Assembly (NCBI GenBank): GCA_964629975.1
Contig: CAZVUN010000072.1
Coordinates: 1 to 15,205 of the forward strand
Direction: 5' to 3'
DNA length: 15,205 bases
DNA from: G020354085 sp964629975
GTDB lineage: Bacteria; Pseudomonadota; Gammaproteobacteria; Acidiferrobacterales; Sulfurifustaceae
The notes beneath the pieces were generated by a model. That model had not been told where the DNA came from. It did not search any database and saw nothing but the letters and a program-made list of their open reading frames with translations. Positions 1 through 7,309 of the stretch are shown here, in pieces. The translations under genes and the position numbers were made by a program. Each line of letters begins with the position of its first letter. Positions within the stretch are counted from its first letter, which is position 1.

Positions 1-217
1 GCGGCGCCTCGTCCTCCTCGCGCCGGCGCGCCTCCTCGGGCGGCGGCCGGGCGGTGGCCTTGTCCTCGACCACGACCGCCTGCATCACCGGCTGCGGGGC
101 GCGCGGCACGCTCCAGCGCACGCTCACCAGCAGCGCCGCCAGCAGCAGCACGTGCACCAGTACCGCCAGCACCAGCGCCTTGCTGGTGCCCGGTTTGCGT
201 CGCGCCGCCTGCCGCAC
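1..217 (-). CDS. tolA: TolA, 5' end only (Tol-Pal envelope protein)
   Basis: Only the first 72 codons are in the window; the gene continues past base 1. The start is GTG at 217-215, one base after the tolR stop. There is no ATG in this part of the frame. The translation begins with a basic segment (RQAARRKPGTSK), followed by one membrane helix at about residues 14-33 (ALVLAVLVHVLLLAALLVSV). A Pro/Glu/Arg-rich stretch (ARPPPEEARRREEDEAP) then opens, typical of the start of the long TolA helical domain. His22 lies in the helix at the position of the functionally important His22 of E. coli TolA. TolA is known to span the periplasm and to link the TolQR motor to TolB-Pal at the outer membrane. 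Identity rests on this N-terminal pattern plus position directly after tolQ-tolR. Confidence 0.93.
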   Translation of the reverse strand, partial: MRQAARRKPGTSKALVLAVLVHVLLLAALLVSVRWSVPRAPQPVMQAVVVEDKATARPPPEEARRREEDEAP

Positions 218-218
218 G

Positions 219-635
219 TCACTTACCCGGCGGCGGCACCGTGAGCAGACCGACGCTCGGCGCGCCCGCGGACTGCAGCAGCGTCATCGCCGCCACCACC
301 TGACCGTACTGGGCGCTGCGATCACCCCGCACCAGCACCGGCGTCTGCGGGCGGGCGCGCAGGATGGCCGCGACCTTGGTGCGCAGCTCCTCGGCGCCGA
401 TGCGCCGGTCATCGAGATAATAGCGGCCCTCGCGGTCGACCGTGACGACGAGTGTCTCGTGATCCGGCGCGTCCACCGGCTGGGCGGCGGCGCGCGGCAG
501 CTCGACCTTCACGCCGGTGGCGAGCAACGGCGCCGTGATCATGAAGATCACGAGCAGCACCAGCATCACGTCGATGTACGGCACGACGTTGATCTCGCTC
601 ATGAGCGGCTTGCGGCGGGCGCGATACGGCTCCAT
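219..635 (-). CDS. tolR: TolR, Tol-Pal energy-transducing subunit
   Basis: The 138-residue product has the ExbD/TolR layout: a short cytoplasmic N-terminus (EPYRARRKPLMSEINVVPYI), one membrane helix at about residues 20-41, and a periplasmic domain of about 95 residues. Asp22 in IDVMLVLLVI is the expected proton-path aspartate (Asp23 in E. coli TolR). The length matches the family. I chose the ATG at 635 because its A is shared with the tolQ TGA stop (TGATG), a coupling junction, and because the protein from here aligns from the N-terminus with known TolR. The frame stays open upstream to 881, but that part lies inside tolQ and looks like noise. TolR is known to form the ion-driven motor with TolQ and to act on TolA. 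Confidence 0.97.
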   Translation of the reverse strand: MEPYRARRKPLMSEINVVPYIDVMLVLLVIFMITAPLLATGVKVELPRAAAQPVDAPDHETLVVTVDREGRYYLDDRRIGAEELRTKVAAILRARPQTPVLVRGDRSAQYGQVVAAMTLLQSAGAPSVGLLTVPPPGK

Positions 636-1333
636 CACGCGCCCCGCGCGGCAAACGCCTGGCGCTGCAGGACGCTGGCGAACTCGTGGGCGAAGTTCTC
701 GTAGCGCGTGACCAGCCGCTCGACATTGTTGGAGTAGCGGTTGTAGGCGATGACCGCCGGAATCGCGGCGAACAGGCCAATGGCCGTGGCAATGAGCGCC
801 TCGGCGATGCCGGGCGCGACATGCTGGATGGTGGCCTGCTGGATGGTGCCGAGCGCGCGGAACGAGTTCATGATGCCCCACACGGTGCCGAACAGCCCCA
901 CGTACGGGCTGGTGGAGCCGACCGTCGCCAGGAACGACAGGTGCGTCTCGAGGTCATCGATCTCGCGCGACAGCGCCACGCGCATGGCGCGCTGCACGCC
1001 CTCGAGGATGTCCTTGGGCTCGGCTGCCGCCGATTGCGCGAGCCGGCGGTATTCCTTGAAGCCCTCGACGAACACCGCGGCCATGCCGCCCGGCGCCTCG
1101 ACCTTGGACTGCTCGGTGAACATCTGGTTGAGGTTCACGCCCGACCAGAACTTCTGCTCGAACTGGTCGGCAGCGCGCACCGCGCTCTTCAGCGCGAACC
1201 ACTTGCGGAAGATCATGGTCCACGAGGTCACCGACGCCGCGAGCAGCAGCAACATCACGAGCTGCACCGGCAGGCTGGCGTTCATCACCAGACTCAGCAG
1301 GTCCATGCCCTGGCCGGATACCGCTACGTTCAT
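635..1333 (-). CDS. tolQ: TolQ, Tol-Pal proton-channel subunit
   Basis: The 232-residue inner-membrane protein belongs to the MotA/TolQ/ExbB family. It has three membrane segments at about residues 20-40, 134-156 and 175-197. The conserved stretch LATVGSTSPYVGLFGTVWGI starts at about residue 135, and GIAEALIATAIGLFAAIPAV opens the third helix. With TolR it forms the proton-driven motor that energises TolA for outer-membrane constriction at division. The start chosen is the ATG at 1333, which overlaps the ybgC stop as ATGA and has GGAG six bases upstream. A second in-frame ATG at 1345 would add four residues and a longer overlap, and has a poorer Shine-Dalgarno spacing. The gene order ybgC-tolQ-tolR-tolA is the standard one. 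Confidence 0.97.
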   Translation of the reverse strand: MNVAVSGQGMDLLSLVMNASLPVQLVMLLLLAASVTSWTMIFRKWFALKSAVRAADQFEQKFWSGVNLNQMFTEQSKVEAPGGMAAVFVEGFKEYRRLAQSAAAEPKDILEGVQRAMRVALSREIDDLETHLSFLATVGSTSPYVGLFGTVWGIMNSFRALGTIQQATIQHVAPGIAEALIATAIGLFAAIPAVIAYNRYSNNVERLVTRYENFAHEFASVLQRQAFAARGA

Positions 1334-1743
1334 GTGTGACTCCATTCCTCGATGCGTGCCGCGATGCGGGCGGGCACCGCACAGGGCGTGAAGCTGTGGG
1401 TCGCGACACAGGCGATCTTGATCGCGCCGCGCGCCAGCACCTGCCCACCACGGTTCACCTCCTGGGCGAAGGTGAGGCTCGCGTGCCCGCGCTGTTGCAG
1501 CACGACCGTGGCCTCCAGCAGATCGTTGAAGCGCGCCGGCTTCAGGAAATCGACACTGGCCGCGCGCACCGCGAATACGACTCCATCATGTTGTGAAAGT
1601 TCATCCTGCTCGAAGCCCAGCATGCGCAACCACTCGGTGCGGGCGCGCTCCATGAAGCGCAGGTAATTCGCGTAATACACCACGCCGCCCGCATCGGTGT
1701 CCTCGTAGTAGACGCGGATCGGGATGGAGAAGCGCGCGCTCAC
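1330..1743 (-). CDS. ybgC: YbgC, Tol-Pal-associated acyl-CoA thioesterase
   Basis: The 137-residue protein has the hot-dog-fold 4HBT thioesterase signature near its N-terminus: VYYEDTDAGGVVYYANYLRF at residues 11-30, then MERARTEWLR. Asp17 is the likely catalytic aspartate. The family often has His after VY; here it is Tyr24, as I recall for Pseudomonas-type YbgC. The start is GTG at 1743, giving the usual family length, with an AAGG about six bases upstream. The stop overlaps the tolQ start by four bases. YbgC hydrolyses acyl-CoA thioesters and is nearly always the first gene of the tol-pal operon, but its exact role in envelope maintenance is not settled. A 45-base gap separates it from ruvB, so it may be co-transcribed with ruvCAB. 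Confidence 0.96.
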   Translation of the reverse strand: MSARFSIPIRVYYEDTDAGGVVYYANYLRFMERARTEWLRMLGFEQDELSQHDGVVFAVRAASVDFLKPARFNDLLEATVVLQQRGHASLTFAQEVNRGGQVLARGAIKIACVATHSFTPCAVPARIAARIEEWSHT

Positions 1744-1788
1744 GATTGCCTTCGCTGCTGCTTGAAACGCACCGGCCGCACGGCGGGG

Positions 1789-2838
1789 TTACCTGTCCGT
1801 GAAGATATCGCGCTGCTGCGCATCCGCCGCCTGCGGTGCGCGCAGCCCGAGGTACTGCCAGGCATGGGCCGTGGCCATGCGCCCGCGCGGGGTGCGCATG
1901 AGAAAGCCCTGCTGGATCAGATACGGCTCGATCACGTCCTCGATGGTGCCGCGTTCCTCGCCGATCGCCGCCGCCAGGCTGTCGACGCCGACCGGGCCGC
2001 CGCCGAACTTGTCGATGACGGTGTGCAGCAGGCGCCGGTCGAGGCTGTCGAAGCCGTGCTGGTCGACTTCTAACATGCCGAGCGCCGCCTCGACAATGTC
2101 ACCCGTCAGCACGCCGTTACCTTTGATCTCCGCAAAATCGCGCGTGCGCCGCAGCAGGCGGTTGGCGATGCGCGGGGTGCCGCGCGAGCGCCGTGCGATC
2201 GCAGCGACCGCCTCGGGTGCGATGCGCGCGCCCAGGATCCCGGCCGAGCGCGTCACGATCTGGGCGAGCTCCTCCGGCTGGTAGAACTCCAGGCGCAACA
2301 CGATCCCGAAGCGGTCGCGCAGCGGCGAGGTCAACAGCCCGGCGCGCGTGGTCGCGCCCACGAGCGTGAAGGGCGGGACCTCGAGCTTGATGGAGCGCGC
2401 CGCCGGCCCCTCGCCGATGACGATATCGATCTGGTAGTCCTCCATCGCCGGGTAGAGGATCTCCTCGACCACCGGGCTCAGACGATGAATCTCGTCGATG
2501 AACAGCACGTCGTGCGGCTGCAGGTTGGTGAGGATGGCGGCCAGATCGCCGGGCCGCTCCAGCACCGGCCCCGAGGTCTGGCGCAGGGCCGCGCCCATCT
2601 CGTTGGCGATGATGTGCGCGAGCGTGGTCTTGCCGAGCCCGGGCGGACCGAACAGCAGCACGTGATCGAGCGCCTCCTTGCGGGCGCGCGCCGCGGCGAT
2701 GAACACCTCGAGCTGGCGGTGGATCGGCTGCTGGCCGATGTACTCGGCGAGGCGCTGCGGGCGCTGGCGCGGCGCCTCGCCGCCGTCCTCGGCCGCCTCC
2801 AGCGCGCGCGCCGATACCAGCCGGTCAGTCTCGATCAT
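1789..2838 (-). CDS. ruvB: RuvB, Holliday-junction branch-migration ATPase
   Basis: This 349-residue AAA+ ATPase has its key motifs intact: Walker A GPPGLGKT (residues 64-71), Walker B FIDEIHR (113-119), sensor 1 GATTRAG (161-167) and the arginine-finger segment PLRDRFG with Arg174. A C-terminal winged-helix domain follows, with GFLMRTPRGR near the end. Length is normal for RuvB; the C-terminus carries a short tail (AADAQQRDIFTDR). The start is ATG at 2838, with GAGG about nine bases upstream. RuvB hexamers pump DNA through RuvA-bound Holliday junctions. The gene lies 79 bases after ruvA and 45 bases before ybgC on the same strand, and no hairpin with a U-tract interrupts either gap, so read-through is likely. 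Confidence 0.98.
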   Translation of the reverse strand: MIETDRLVSARALEAAEDGGEAPRQRPQRLAEYIGQQPIHRQLEVFIAAARARKEALDHVLLFGPPGLGKTTLAHIIANEMGAALRQTSGPVLERPGDLAAILTNLQPHDVLFIDEIHRLSPVVEEILYPAMEDYQIDIVIGEGPAARSIKLEVPPFTLVGATTRAGLLTSPLRDRFGIVLRLEFYQPEELAQIVTRSAGILGARIAPEAVAAIARRSRGTPRIANRLLRRTRDFAEIKGNGVLTGDIVEAALGMLEVDQHGFDSLDRRLLHTVIDKFGGGPVGVDSLAAAIGEERGTIEDVIEPYLIQQGFLMRTPRGRMATAHAWQYLGLRAPQAADAQQRDIFTDR

Positions 2839-2917
2839 AGCGACAGATCCTCGCTTGCCGCCCCGCTTCCGCGCCAGGGCCGCGGCCGGGCCAGGGCACG
2901 TGTGCGCGCCGCGCCGC

Positions 2918-3514
2918 TCACCCCGCCATGCTCCGCAGCGCCTGGCGAATGATGTCCTCGGCGCTCAGGTCCTTGGCGGCGAGGTTGCGCACCGCGCGGC
3001 TTGCCTCCTGCGGCCGGTAGCCGAGCGCGATCAGGGCGCTCACCGCCTCGCTCACCGGGTCCGCTGCAGCGCCGGCCGCTACCGCGTCCTGCGCCGCCAC
3101 GCCGTGCGGTTCGAACGGCAGCTTGTCGCGCAGCTCCATCACCAGGCGCTCGGCGGTCTTGCGGCCGATGCCCGGCACCTGGGTGAGGCGCGCGAGGTTG
3201 CCGTCCGCCACGCAGCGCACGAATTCCTCATCCGACATCCCCGACAGCACCGCCAGCGCCACGCGCGGGCCCACGCCGTTGACCTTGAGCAGGTCACGGA
3301 ACAGGCGGCGCTGCGACTCGCGCGCGAAGCCGAACAGCAGGTGCGCGTCCTCGCGCACCACCAGGTGCGTGTGCAGCGTCACGGTCTGGCCCACGGCCGG
3401 CAGGTCGTAGATCGTCGTCATCGGCGCCTCGAGCTCGTAGCCGACGCCGCCCACGTCCACCAGCAGCGCCGGCGGTTCCTTGGCGATGAGCGTGCCGCGC
3501 AGCCAGCCGATCAT
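2918..3514 (-). CDS. ruvA: RuvA, Holliday-junction binding protein
   Basis: The 198-residue protein begins MIGWLRGTLIAKEPPALLVD, the typical RuvA OB-fold N-terminus. It carries two helix-hairpin-helix elements, VNGVGPRVALAVLS (about 78-91) and VPGIGRKTAERLV (113-125). After an Ala-rich linker (about 138-152) comes the small C-terminal RuvB-contacting domain (about 155-198, with ALIALGYRPQEASRAV). RuvA tetramers clamp the Holliday junction and recruit RuvB. The ATG at 3514 overlaps the ruvC stop (ATGA), which supports this start. The reading frame is open further upstream into ruvC, but that extension is Arg/Gly-rich shadow sequence. Confidence 0.98.
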   Translation of the reverse strand: MIGWLRGTLIAKEPPALLVDVGGVGYELEAPMTTIYDLPAVGQTVTLHTHLVVREDAHLLFGFARESQRRLFRDLLKVNGVGPRVALAVLSGMSDEEFVRCVADGNLARLTQVPGIGRKTAERLVMELRDKLPFEPHGVAAQDAVAAGAAADPVSEAVSALIALGYRPQEASRAVRNLAAKDLSAEDIIRQALRSMAG

Positions 3515-4041
3515 GCGCCGATCCGCAGCGCGCGCCAGCTGCCGGTGCGGGAACGCGCCACCGCCGGATAGGCGCTCACGGTGTGGTGCGCGTAGCAGAT
3601 GGCGCAGGCGAGCGCGTCGGCCGCATCGGTCGGCGGCGCGGCGTTGAGTTCGAGCAGTGCCTTGACCATGTGCTGCACCTGGCGCTTCTCCGCGGCCCCG
3701 CGGCCGACGACCGCGCGCTTGATCTGCAGCGCCGTGTACTCGGCCACCGTGACGGTATGATTGACCGCGGCGCACAGCGCCGCCCCGCGCGCCTGACCGA
3801 GCTTGAGCGCCGCATCGGCATTGCGCGCAAGGAACACCTTCTCGATCGCAACCACCCCCGGCTGATAGGTGGCGATGATCTCGCTGAGGCCGTCGTACAC
3901 GCTCTTCAGGCGCGCCGGCAGCTCGCCCTTGCCGGTGCGGATGCAGCCGCTCGCGACATAGCTCACGCGCCCATTGCGCAATACCTGGATGACACCGAAG
4001 CCGGTCACGCGCGAGCCGGGGTCAACTCCCAGGACCCGCAT
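3511..4041 (-). CDS. ruvC: RuvC, Holliday-junction resolvase
   Basis: The 176-residue protein begins MRVLGVDPGSRVTGFGVIQV, the RNase H-like nuclease start. The four acidic catalytic residues are visible: Asp7 (GVDPGS), Glu67 (VAIEKVF), Asp139 and Asp142 (PPTDAADALA). GQARGAAL (82-89) and EYTALQIKRAVVGRGAAEK (101-119) are family-typical. RuvC is a dimeric endonuclease that cuts Holliday junctions held by RuvAB. The start ATG at 4041 follows a purine-rich GGGGGAGG ribosome-binding site about ten bases upstream. The stop overlaps the ruvA start by four bases. It is separated from yebC by 190 bases that contain two GC hairpins. Confidence 0.98.
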   Translation of the reverse strand: MRVLGVDPGSRVTGFGVIQVLRNGRVSYVASGCIRTGKGELPARLKSVYDGLSEIIATYQPGVVAIEKVFLARNADAALKLGQARGAALCAAVNHTVTVAEYTALQIKRAVVGRGAAEKRQVQHMVKALLELNAAPPTDAADALACAICYAHHTVSAYPAVARSRTGSWRALRIGA

Positions 4042-4135
4042 CAGTGCACCGCCTCCCCCTCGCCCGTCGGCAGAGAGATGATGCGAGGCATGCCGACCTT
4101 CCCGGAAGAACCGCTGCGCTGCATTGCACTACCGC

Positions 4136-4183
4136 CTCCCGCGCAGGGCGCGGGGGCCCTCCTCCCCGCTCCCGCCGGGGGAG
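4136..4183. repeat. Twin GC-rich hairpins in the yebC-ruvC gap (REP-like)
   Basis: Two adjacent inverted repeats lie here. The first is CCCGCGC-AGG-GCGCGGG (4138-4154, perfect 7-bp arms, 3-base loop; a G-U and a C-G pair extend it to 4136-4156). The second is CTCCCC-N10-GGGGAG (4162-4167 with 4178-4183). Neither is followed by a U-tract on either strand, so they do not look like intrinsic terminators. The purine/pyrimidine-skewed CTCCCC...GGGGAGAAGGGGGCGGG pattern resembles the dispersed palindromic intergenic units common in GC-rich gammaproteobacteria. That assignment is inference, because only one copy is in the window. Confidence 0.45.
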
Positions 4184-4231
4184 AAGGGGGCGGGCCGAGC
4201 GCGCTCAGCGCGATTTCGTTTGTTTGGCGCA

Positions 4232-4981
4232 TCAGCTCGCCTGCTTGAGCAGGGCGTCGGGGAAATCGGCGTTCGAGTACACGTGCTGCACGTCGTCGAG
4301 GTCCTCCAGCGCATCGAGCAAGGCGAGCAAGGCCTCGGCCTGCGCGCCCGCCACCGGGGCGGCGGTCTGGGCGCGCTGCTGCAGCTCGGCGCTCGCCGGT
4401 TTAAGCCCCTTGGCCGTCATGGCCGCGAGCACCGCATGGAAACTCTCGGGCGTGGTCAGGACCTCGACCGTACCGTCGCTGTCGGTGCCGACATCGTCGG
4501 CACCGGCCTCGAGCGCCGCCTCCATCACCTTGTCCTCGCTGGTCCCGGGCGGATAGGTCAGCACACCGACCCGCCTGAACAGAAATGCCACCGACCCGTC
4601 CGTGCCGAGGTTGCCGCCATGCTTGCTGAAGGCGTGGCGCACGTCACCCACGGTGCGGGTGCGGTTGTCGGTCTGGCACTCGACCAGGATGGCCACACCG
4701 CCCGGCCCGTAGCCTTCGTAGCGCACCTCTTCGTAGTGGGCGCCTTCGAGCTCGCCGGTACCGCGCTTGATGGCGCGCTCGATCGTGTCCTTGGTCATGT
4801 TGGCGTCGAGCGCCTTGTCGATCGCCGCCCGCAGGCGCGGGTTGTGCGCCGGGTCGCCGCCCCCGCCCATGCGCGTGGCGATGGTGATCTCGCGGATCAG
4901 GCGGGTGAAGATCTTGCCGCGCCTGGCGTCCTGCACCCCCTTACGGTGCTTGATGTTGGCCCATTTGCTGTGTCCGGCCAT
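4232..4981 (-). CDS. yebC: YebC/TACO1-family protein
   Basis: The 249-residue protein begins MAGHSKWANIKHRKGVQDAR, the hallmark YebC N-terminus. It continues with GKIFTRLIREITIATRMGGG, with NPRLRAAIDKALDANMTKDT and, in the second domain, YEGYGPGGVAILVECQTDNR. Length is normal. The family was long annotated as a transcriptional regulator (PmpR-like). More recent work on YebC/TACO1 proteins points to a role in translation of difficult, proline-rich stretches; which applies here cannot be read from the sequence. The start is ATG at 4981. A sigma70-like promoter at 5040-5068 would give a leader of about 50 bases. yebC immediately upstream of ruvCAB is a widespread arrangement. Confidence 0.97.
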   Translation of the reverse strand: MAGHSKWANIKHRKGVQDARRGKIFTRLIREITIATRMGGGGDPAHNPRLRAAIDKALDANMTKDTIERAIKRGTGELEGAHYEEVRYEGYGPGGVAILVECQTDNRTRTVGDVRHAFSKHGGNLGTDGSVAFLFRRVGVLTYPPGTSEDKVMEAALEAGADDVGTDSDGTVEVLTTPESFHAVLAAMTAKGLKPASAELQQRAQTAAPVAGAQAEALLALLDALEDLDDVQHVYSNADFPDALLKQAS

Positions 4982-5039
4982 GGCGTCTCGGAGCTAAGGT
5001 CTTGGATTTGCAGCCGAACTGCGGCTAAGTGGATGCTGC

Positions 5040-5068
5040 AGTGTAGCATCGCCGCCGGCCCCGCCCAA
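5040..5068 (-). promoter_or_regulatory. Predicted sigma70-type promoter of yebC
   Basis: On the minus strand TTGGGC (5068-5063) and TACACT (5045-5040) are separated by exactly 17 bases. The predicted start of transcription is near 5033, about 50 bases before the yebC ATG. It lies in the 121-base gap after the hydrolase gene and would open the yebC-ruvCAB-tol transcript. Confidence 0.6.
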
Positions 5069-5102
5069 CCACTTTGACGGCAAGCGTGCGCGCGGCGGGG
5101 GT

Positions 5103-5744
5103 CTAGTGCTGGAAGCGGCCCGCCCGCAGAAACTGACAGACCTGCGCGGCGGTGGCGCGCGAAAACGGCATGGCGGTGTGGGCGACGCGCAGCAGGATGC
5201 TGTCGGTCGCCCCGGCGAGCGCCGCCTCCTCGATGGTGAGCAGGCCGTCGTTCGGTACGCGCGTGCGGGTAAACAGGCGCCCGGCACCGATCGGCAGGGT
5301 GCCCGCGATCACGCCGATATCGCGCGCCGGCAACGGCCAGTGGTGCAGGTCGCCGGTGAGCAGCTGACGCACGCTCGCGCCCAGCAGCCGGCGCCCGAGG
5401 CGACTGCGCGCGATGCGCGCCGCGACGTGGCTGCCGCGGTGCGGCGTGGCCAGCGTGACGATGCGCCCGGGCCGCTGCGCGGGAAAGTAGTGAAACAGCG
5501 CCCGGATCACGATCCCGCCCAGGCTGTGGCCGACGAAATGCACGCGGCTCGCGCCCAGACGCGCCACGAAGCGTTCAAGCGCCGCCGCATTGGCGCGCAG
5601 GTCGCGGCGCACCGAGGCATAGGAGAAGGTGTGCACCTCGAATCCGCAGGCGCGCAGGTGGCGGGCGAGGAAAAACAGGAATGCACCCGACAGCCACAGC
5701 CCGTGGATCAGCACCACGGCGTCCTTCTCCTCGCTCGCCACCAC
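5103..5744 (-). CDS. Alpha/beta-hydrolase (lipase/esterase-like)
   Basis: The 213-residue protein has a complete alpha/beta-hydrolase active site. The oxyanion-hole motif is LIHGLWLSG (residues 12-20), the nucleophile elbow is GHSLGG with Ser74, a likely acid is Asp166 in VPNDGLLT, and the likely catalytic histidine is His189 (RVAHTAMPFS). TLATPHRGSHVA (98-109) resembles the lipase/acetyltransferase-like group of the superfamily. No signal peptide or lid domain is evident, so a cytoplasmic esterase or thioesterase is the simplest reading; the substrate is unknown. The start is GTG at 5744, 18 bases after the nadA stop, without a clear Shine-Dalgarno. A second GTG follows immediately. It is the last gene of the aspS-nudB-nadA run. 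Confidence 0.85.
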   Translation of the reverse strand: MVASEEKDAVVLIHGLWLSGAFLFFLARHLRACGFEVHTFSYASVRRDLRANAAALERFVARLGASRVHFVGHSLGGIVIRALFHYFPAQRPGRIVTLATPHRGSHVAARIARSRLGRRLLGASVRQLLTGDLHHWPLPARDIGVIAGTLPIGAGRLFTRTRVPNDGLLTIEEAALAGATDSILLRVAHTAMPFSRATAAQVCQFLRAGRFQH

Positions 5745-5762
5745 GCCGACCCGGGCGAGCCG

Positions 5763-6860
5763 TCAGGGCGAGACGTCGAGCATGCGCTGCAACGCCACGC
5801 GTGCGAGCTCGGCCTCCTGTGGCGCGACCTTGATGCGATTGACGACACGCCCGGCCACCAGGTTCTCGAGCGCCCACACCAGATGCTGCGGATCGATGCG
5901 GAACATGGTCGAGCACATGCACACGGTCGTTGCCATGAACTGCACGGTCTTGCCCTCGTGGCGGCACTGCTCGTGCAGGCGGTTGACCAGGTTGAGCTCG
6001 GTGCCCACCAGCCAGTGCGTGCCGGGCAGCGATTCCCGGACGGTCTTGATGATGAACTCGGTGGAGCCGACCGCGTCCGACTTCTGGCAGACCTCGAACG
6101 AGCACTCCGGGTGGGCGATGACCTTGCCCTGCGGGTGCGCGGCACGAAACGCATCGATGTGCTCGGGGCGGAACATCTGGTGCACCGAGCAGAAACCCTT
6201 CCATAGGATGATCCGGGCGCGCTGGATCTGTTCGGCCGTGAGCCCGCCGTTCGGCTGCGTGTAGTCCCACACCGCCATGTCCGCGAGCGGGATGCCCATG
6301 CGAAAGGCGGTATTGCGTCCCAGGTGCTGGTCGGGGAAGAACAGCACCTTGTCGCGCTGCCGGTACGACCACTCGAGCACGCGCGCCGCGTTCGAGGAGG
6401 TGCACACCAGCCCCCCGTGCCGGCCGCAGAACGCCTTGAGGTCGGCCGCCGAGTTGATGTAGGTGACCGGCGTGATGTATGTGTCCGGATCGAGCACGCG
6501 CGCGAGCTCCTTCCAGGCGCGCTCCACCGCGGCGAGGTTGGCCATGTCGGCCATGGAGCAGCCCGCGGCGAGATCCGGCAGGATCGAGACCTGTTCGGGG
6601 CGCGACAGGATGTCGGCGACCTCGGCCATGAAATGCACGCCGCAGAACACGATGTACTCGGCATCCGACGTGGCCGCCAGGCGCGAGAGCTTGAGCGAGT
6701 CCCCGGAGAAATCAGCGTGGCAGAACACCTCGTCGCGCTGGTAGTGATGGCCGAGGATCACGACGCGCTTGCCGAGGCGTGCCTTGGCGGCGCGGATGCG
6801 CGCGTCGCAATCCGCGTCGCTCAGCGTGTCGAACTGTTCATAGGCCAGTGCGGTCGCCAT
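5763..6860 (-). CDS. nadA: NadA, quinolinate synthase
   Basis: The 365-residue enzyme condenses iminoaspartate with dihydroxyacetone phosphate to quinolinate in de novo NAD synthesis, using a [4Fe-4S] cluster. Family motifs are VVILGHHYQRDEVF (33-46), FSGDSLKLSR, VFCGVHFMAEVADIL (71-85), AGCSMADM, FFPDQHLGRNTA, GFCSVH and PECSFEVCQKSDAVGST. Likely cluster ligands are Cys101, Cys224 and one of Cys314/Cys316 in TVCMCSTMF. I chose the ATG at 6860, two bases after the nudB stop, with GGGG about eight bases upstream. The frame stays open to 6947, but that part lies in nudB and does not resemble NadA. No nadB or nadC is in the window. Confidence 0.96.
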   Translation of the reverse strand: MATALAYEQFDTLSDADCDARIRAAKARLGKRVVILGHHYQRDEVFCHADFSGDSLKLSRLAATSDAEYIVFCGVHFMAEVADILSRPEQVSILPDLAAGCSMADMANLAAVERAWKELARVLDPDTYITPVTYINSAADLKAFCGRHGGLVCTSSNAARVLEWSYRQRDKVLFFPDQHLGRNTAFRMGIPLADMAVWDYTQPNGGLTAEQIQRARIILWKGFCSVHQMFRPEHIDAFRAAHPQGKVIAHPECSFEVCQKSDAVGSTEFIIKTVRESLPGTHWLVGTELNLVNRLHEQCRHEGKTVQFMATTVCMCSTMFRIDPQHLVWALENLVAGRVVNRIKVAPQEAELARVALQRMLDVSP

Positions 6861-6862
6861 GG

Positions 6863-7309
6863 TCACATCCCCGCCTGCAGTCTCTCGATCACTTCGCGGT
6901 TGGTCCACGAGCTCGCCTTGCGCGCGGCCTCGGGAAACGCAAACCACCCGTACTCGGCATGCTCGGCCGGGTTCCTATTTATCGCGACTTCCGCCGGCAG
7001 TTCAAGCGCAAAGGCATGCTCGACGTTTTCGCGCACCGTAGGCGCATAACGCGCGCGCCATTGCGGCAGCAGGGGGAAGCGGAAGGTCAGGCCGAGGTCG
7101 CGCAAGTCCGCGCCCGCCGCGAGCCCGGTCTCCTCGCGCAACTCCCGCAGCGCGGCCGCGCGCGGGCTGGCCTCGTCCCAGCGCAGACTGCCGGTCACCG
7201 ACTGCCAGAAGTCGGGCGGCTCGCAGCGACGCAGCAGCAGCACTTTGCCGGTACGGGTGTAGACCACCACCAGCACCGACTCGGGGCGCTTAGGTCTGCC
7301 CGGTTCCAC
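6863..7309 (-). CDS. nudB: NudB-like Nudix hydrolase (dihydroneopterin triphosphate pyrophosphatase)
   Basis: The 148-residue protein starts EPGRPKRPESVLVVVYTRTG and has the FWQSVTGSL segment and C-terminal half typical of NudB. NudB removes pyrophosphate from dihydroneopterin triphosphate in folate synthesis and also acts on dATP. The Nudix box runs from Gly40 to Leu63. Its catalytic REL-x-EE-x-GL part (55-63) is intact, but eight residues instead of the usual seven separate Glu46 from Arg55. The start is GTG at 7309, so the gene overlaps the end of aspS by 20 bases. A later start would remove the conserved KRPESVL beginning. Adjacency to aspS is common in this group of bacteria. The specific NudB call rests on the N-terminus and context; another Nudix substrate is possible. 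Confidence 0.88.
   Translation of the reverse strand: MEPGRPKRPESVLVVVYTRTGKVLLLRRCEPPDFWQSVTGSLRWDEASPRAAALRELREETGLAAGADLRDLGLTFRFPLLPQWRARYAPTVRENVEHAFALELPAEVAINRNPAEHAEYGWFAFPEAARKASSWTNREVIERLQAGM

Noticed and set aside
1334..1345. An earlier ATG for tolQ at 1345
   Set aside because: The ATG at 1333 has a better ribosome-binding site spacing and the usual ATGA overlap with ybgC; the extra four residues are not a conserved part of TolQ.
4041..4232. A 63-codon minus-strand frame filling the yebC-ruvC gap
   Set aside because: It is made of Pro/Gly/Ala-rich translation of the GC hairpins, has no clear ribosome-binding site of its own and matches no known protein type.
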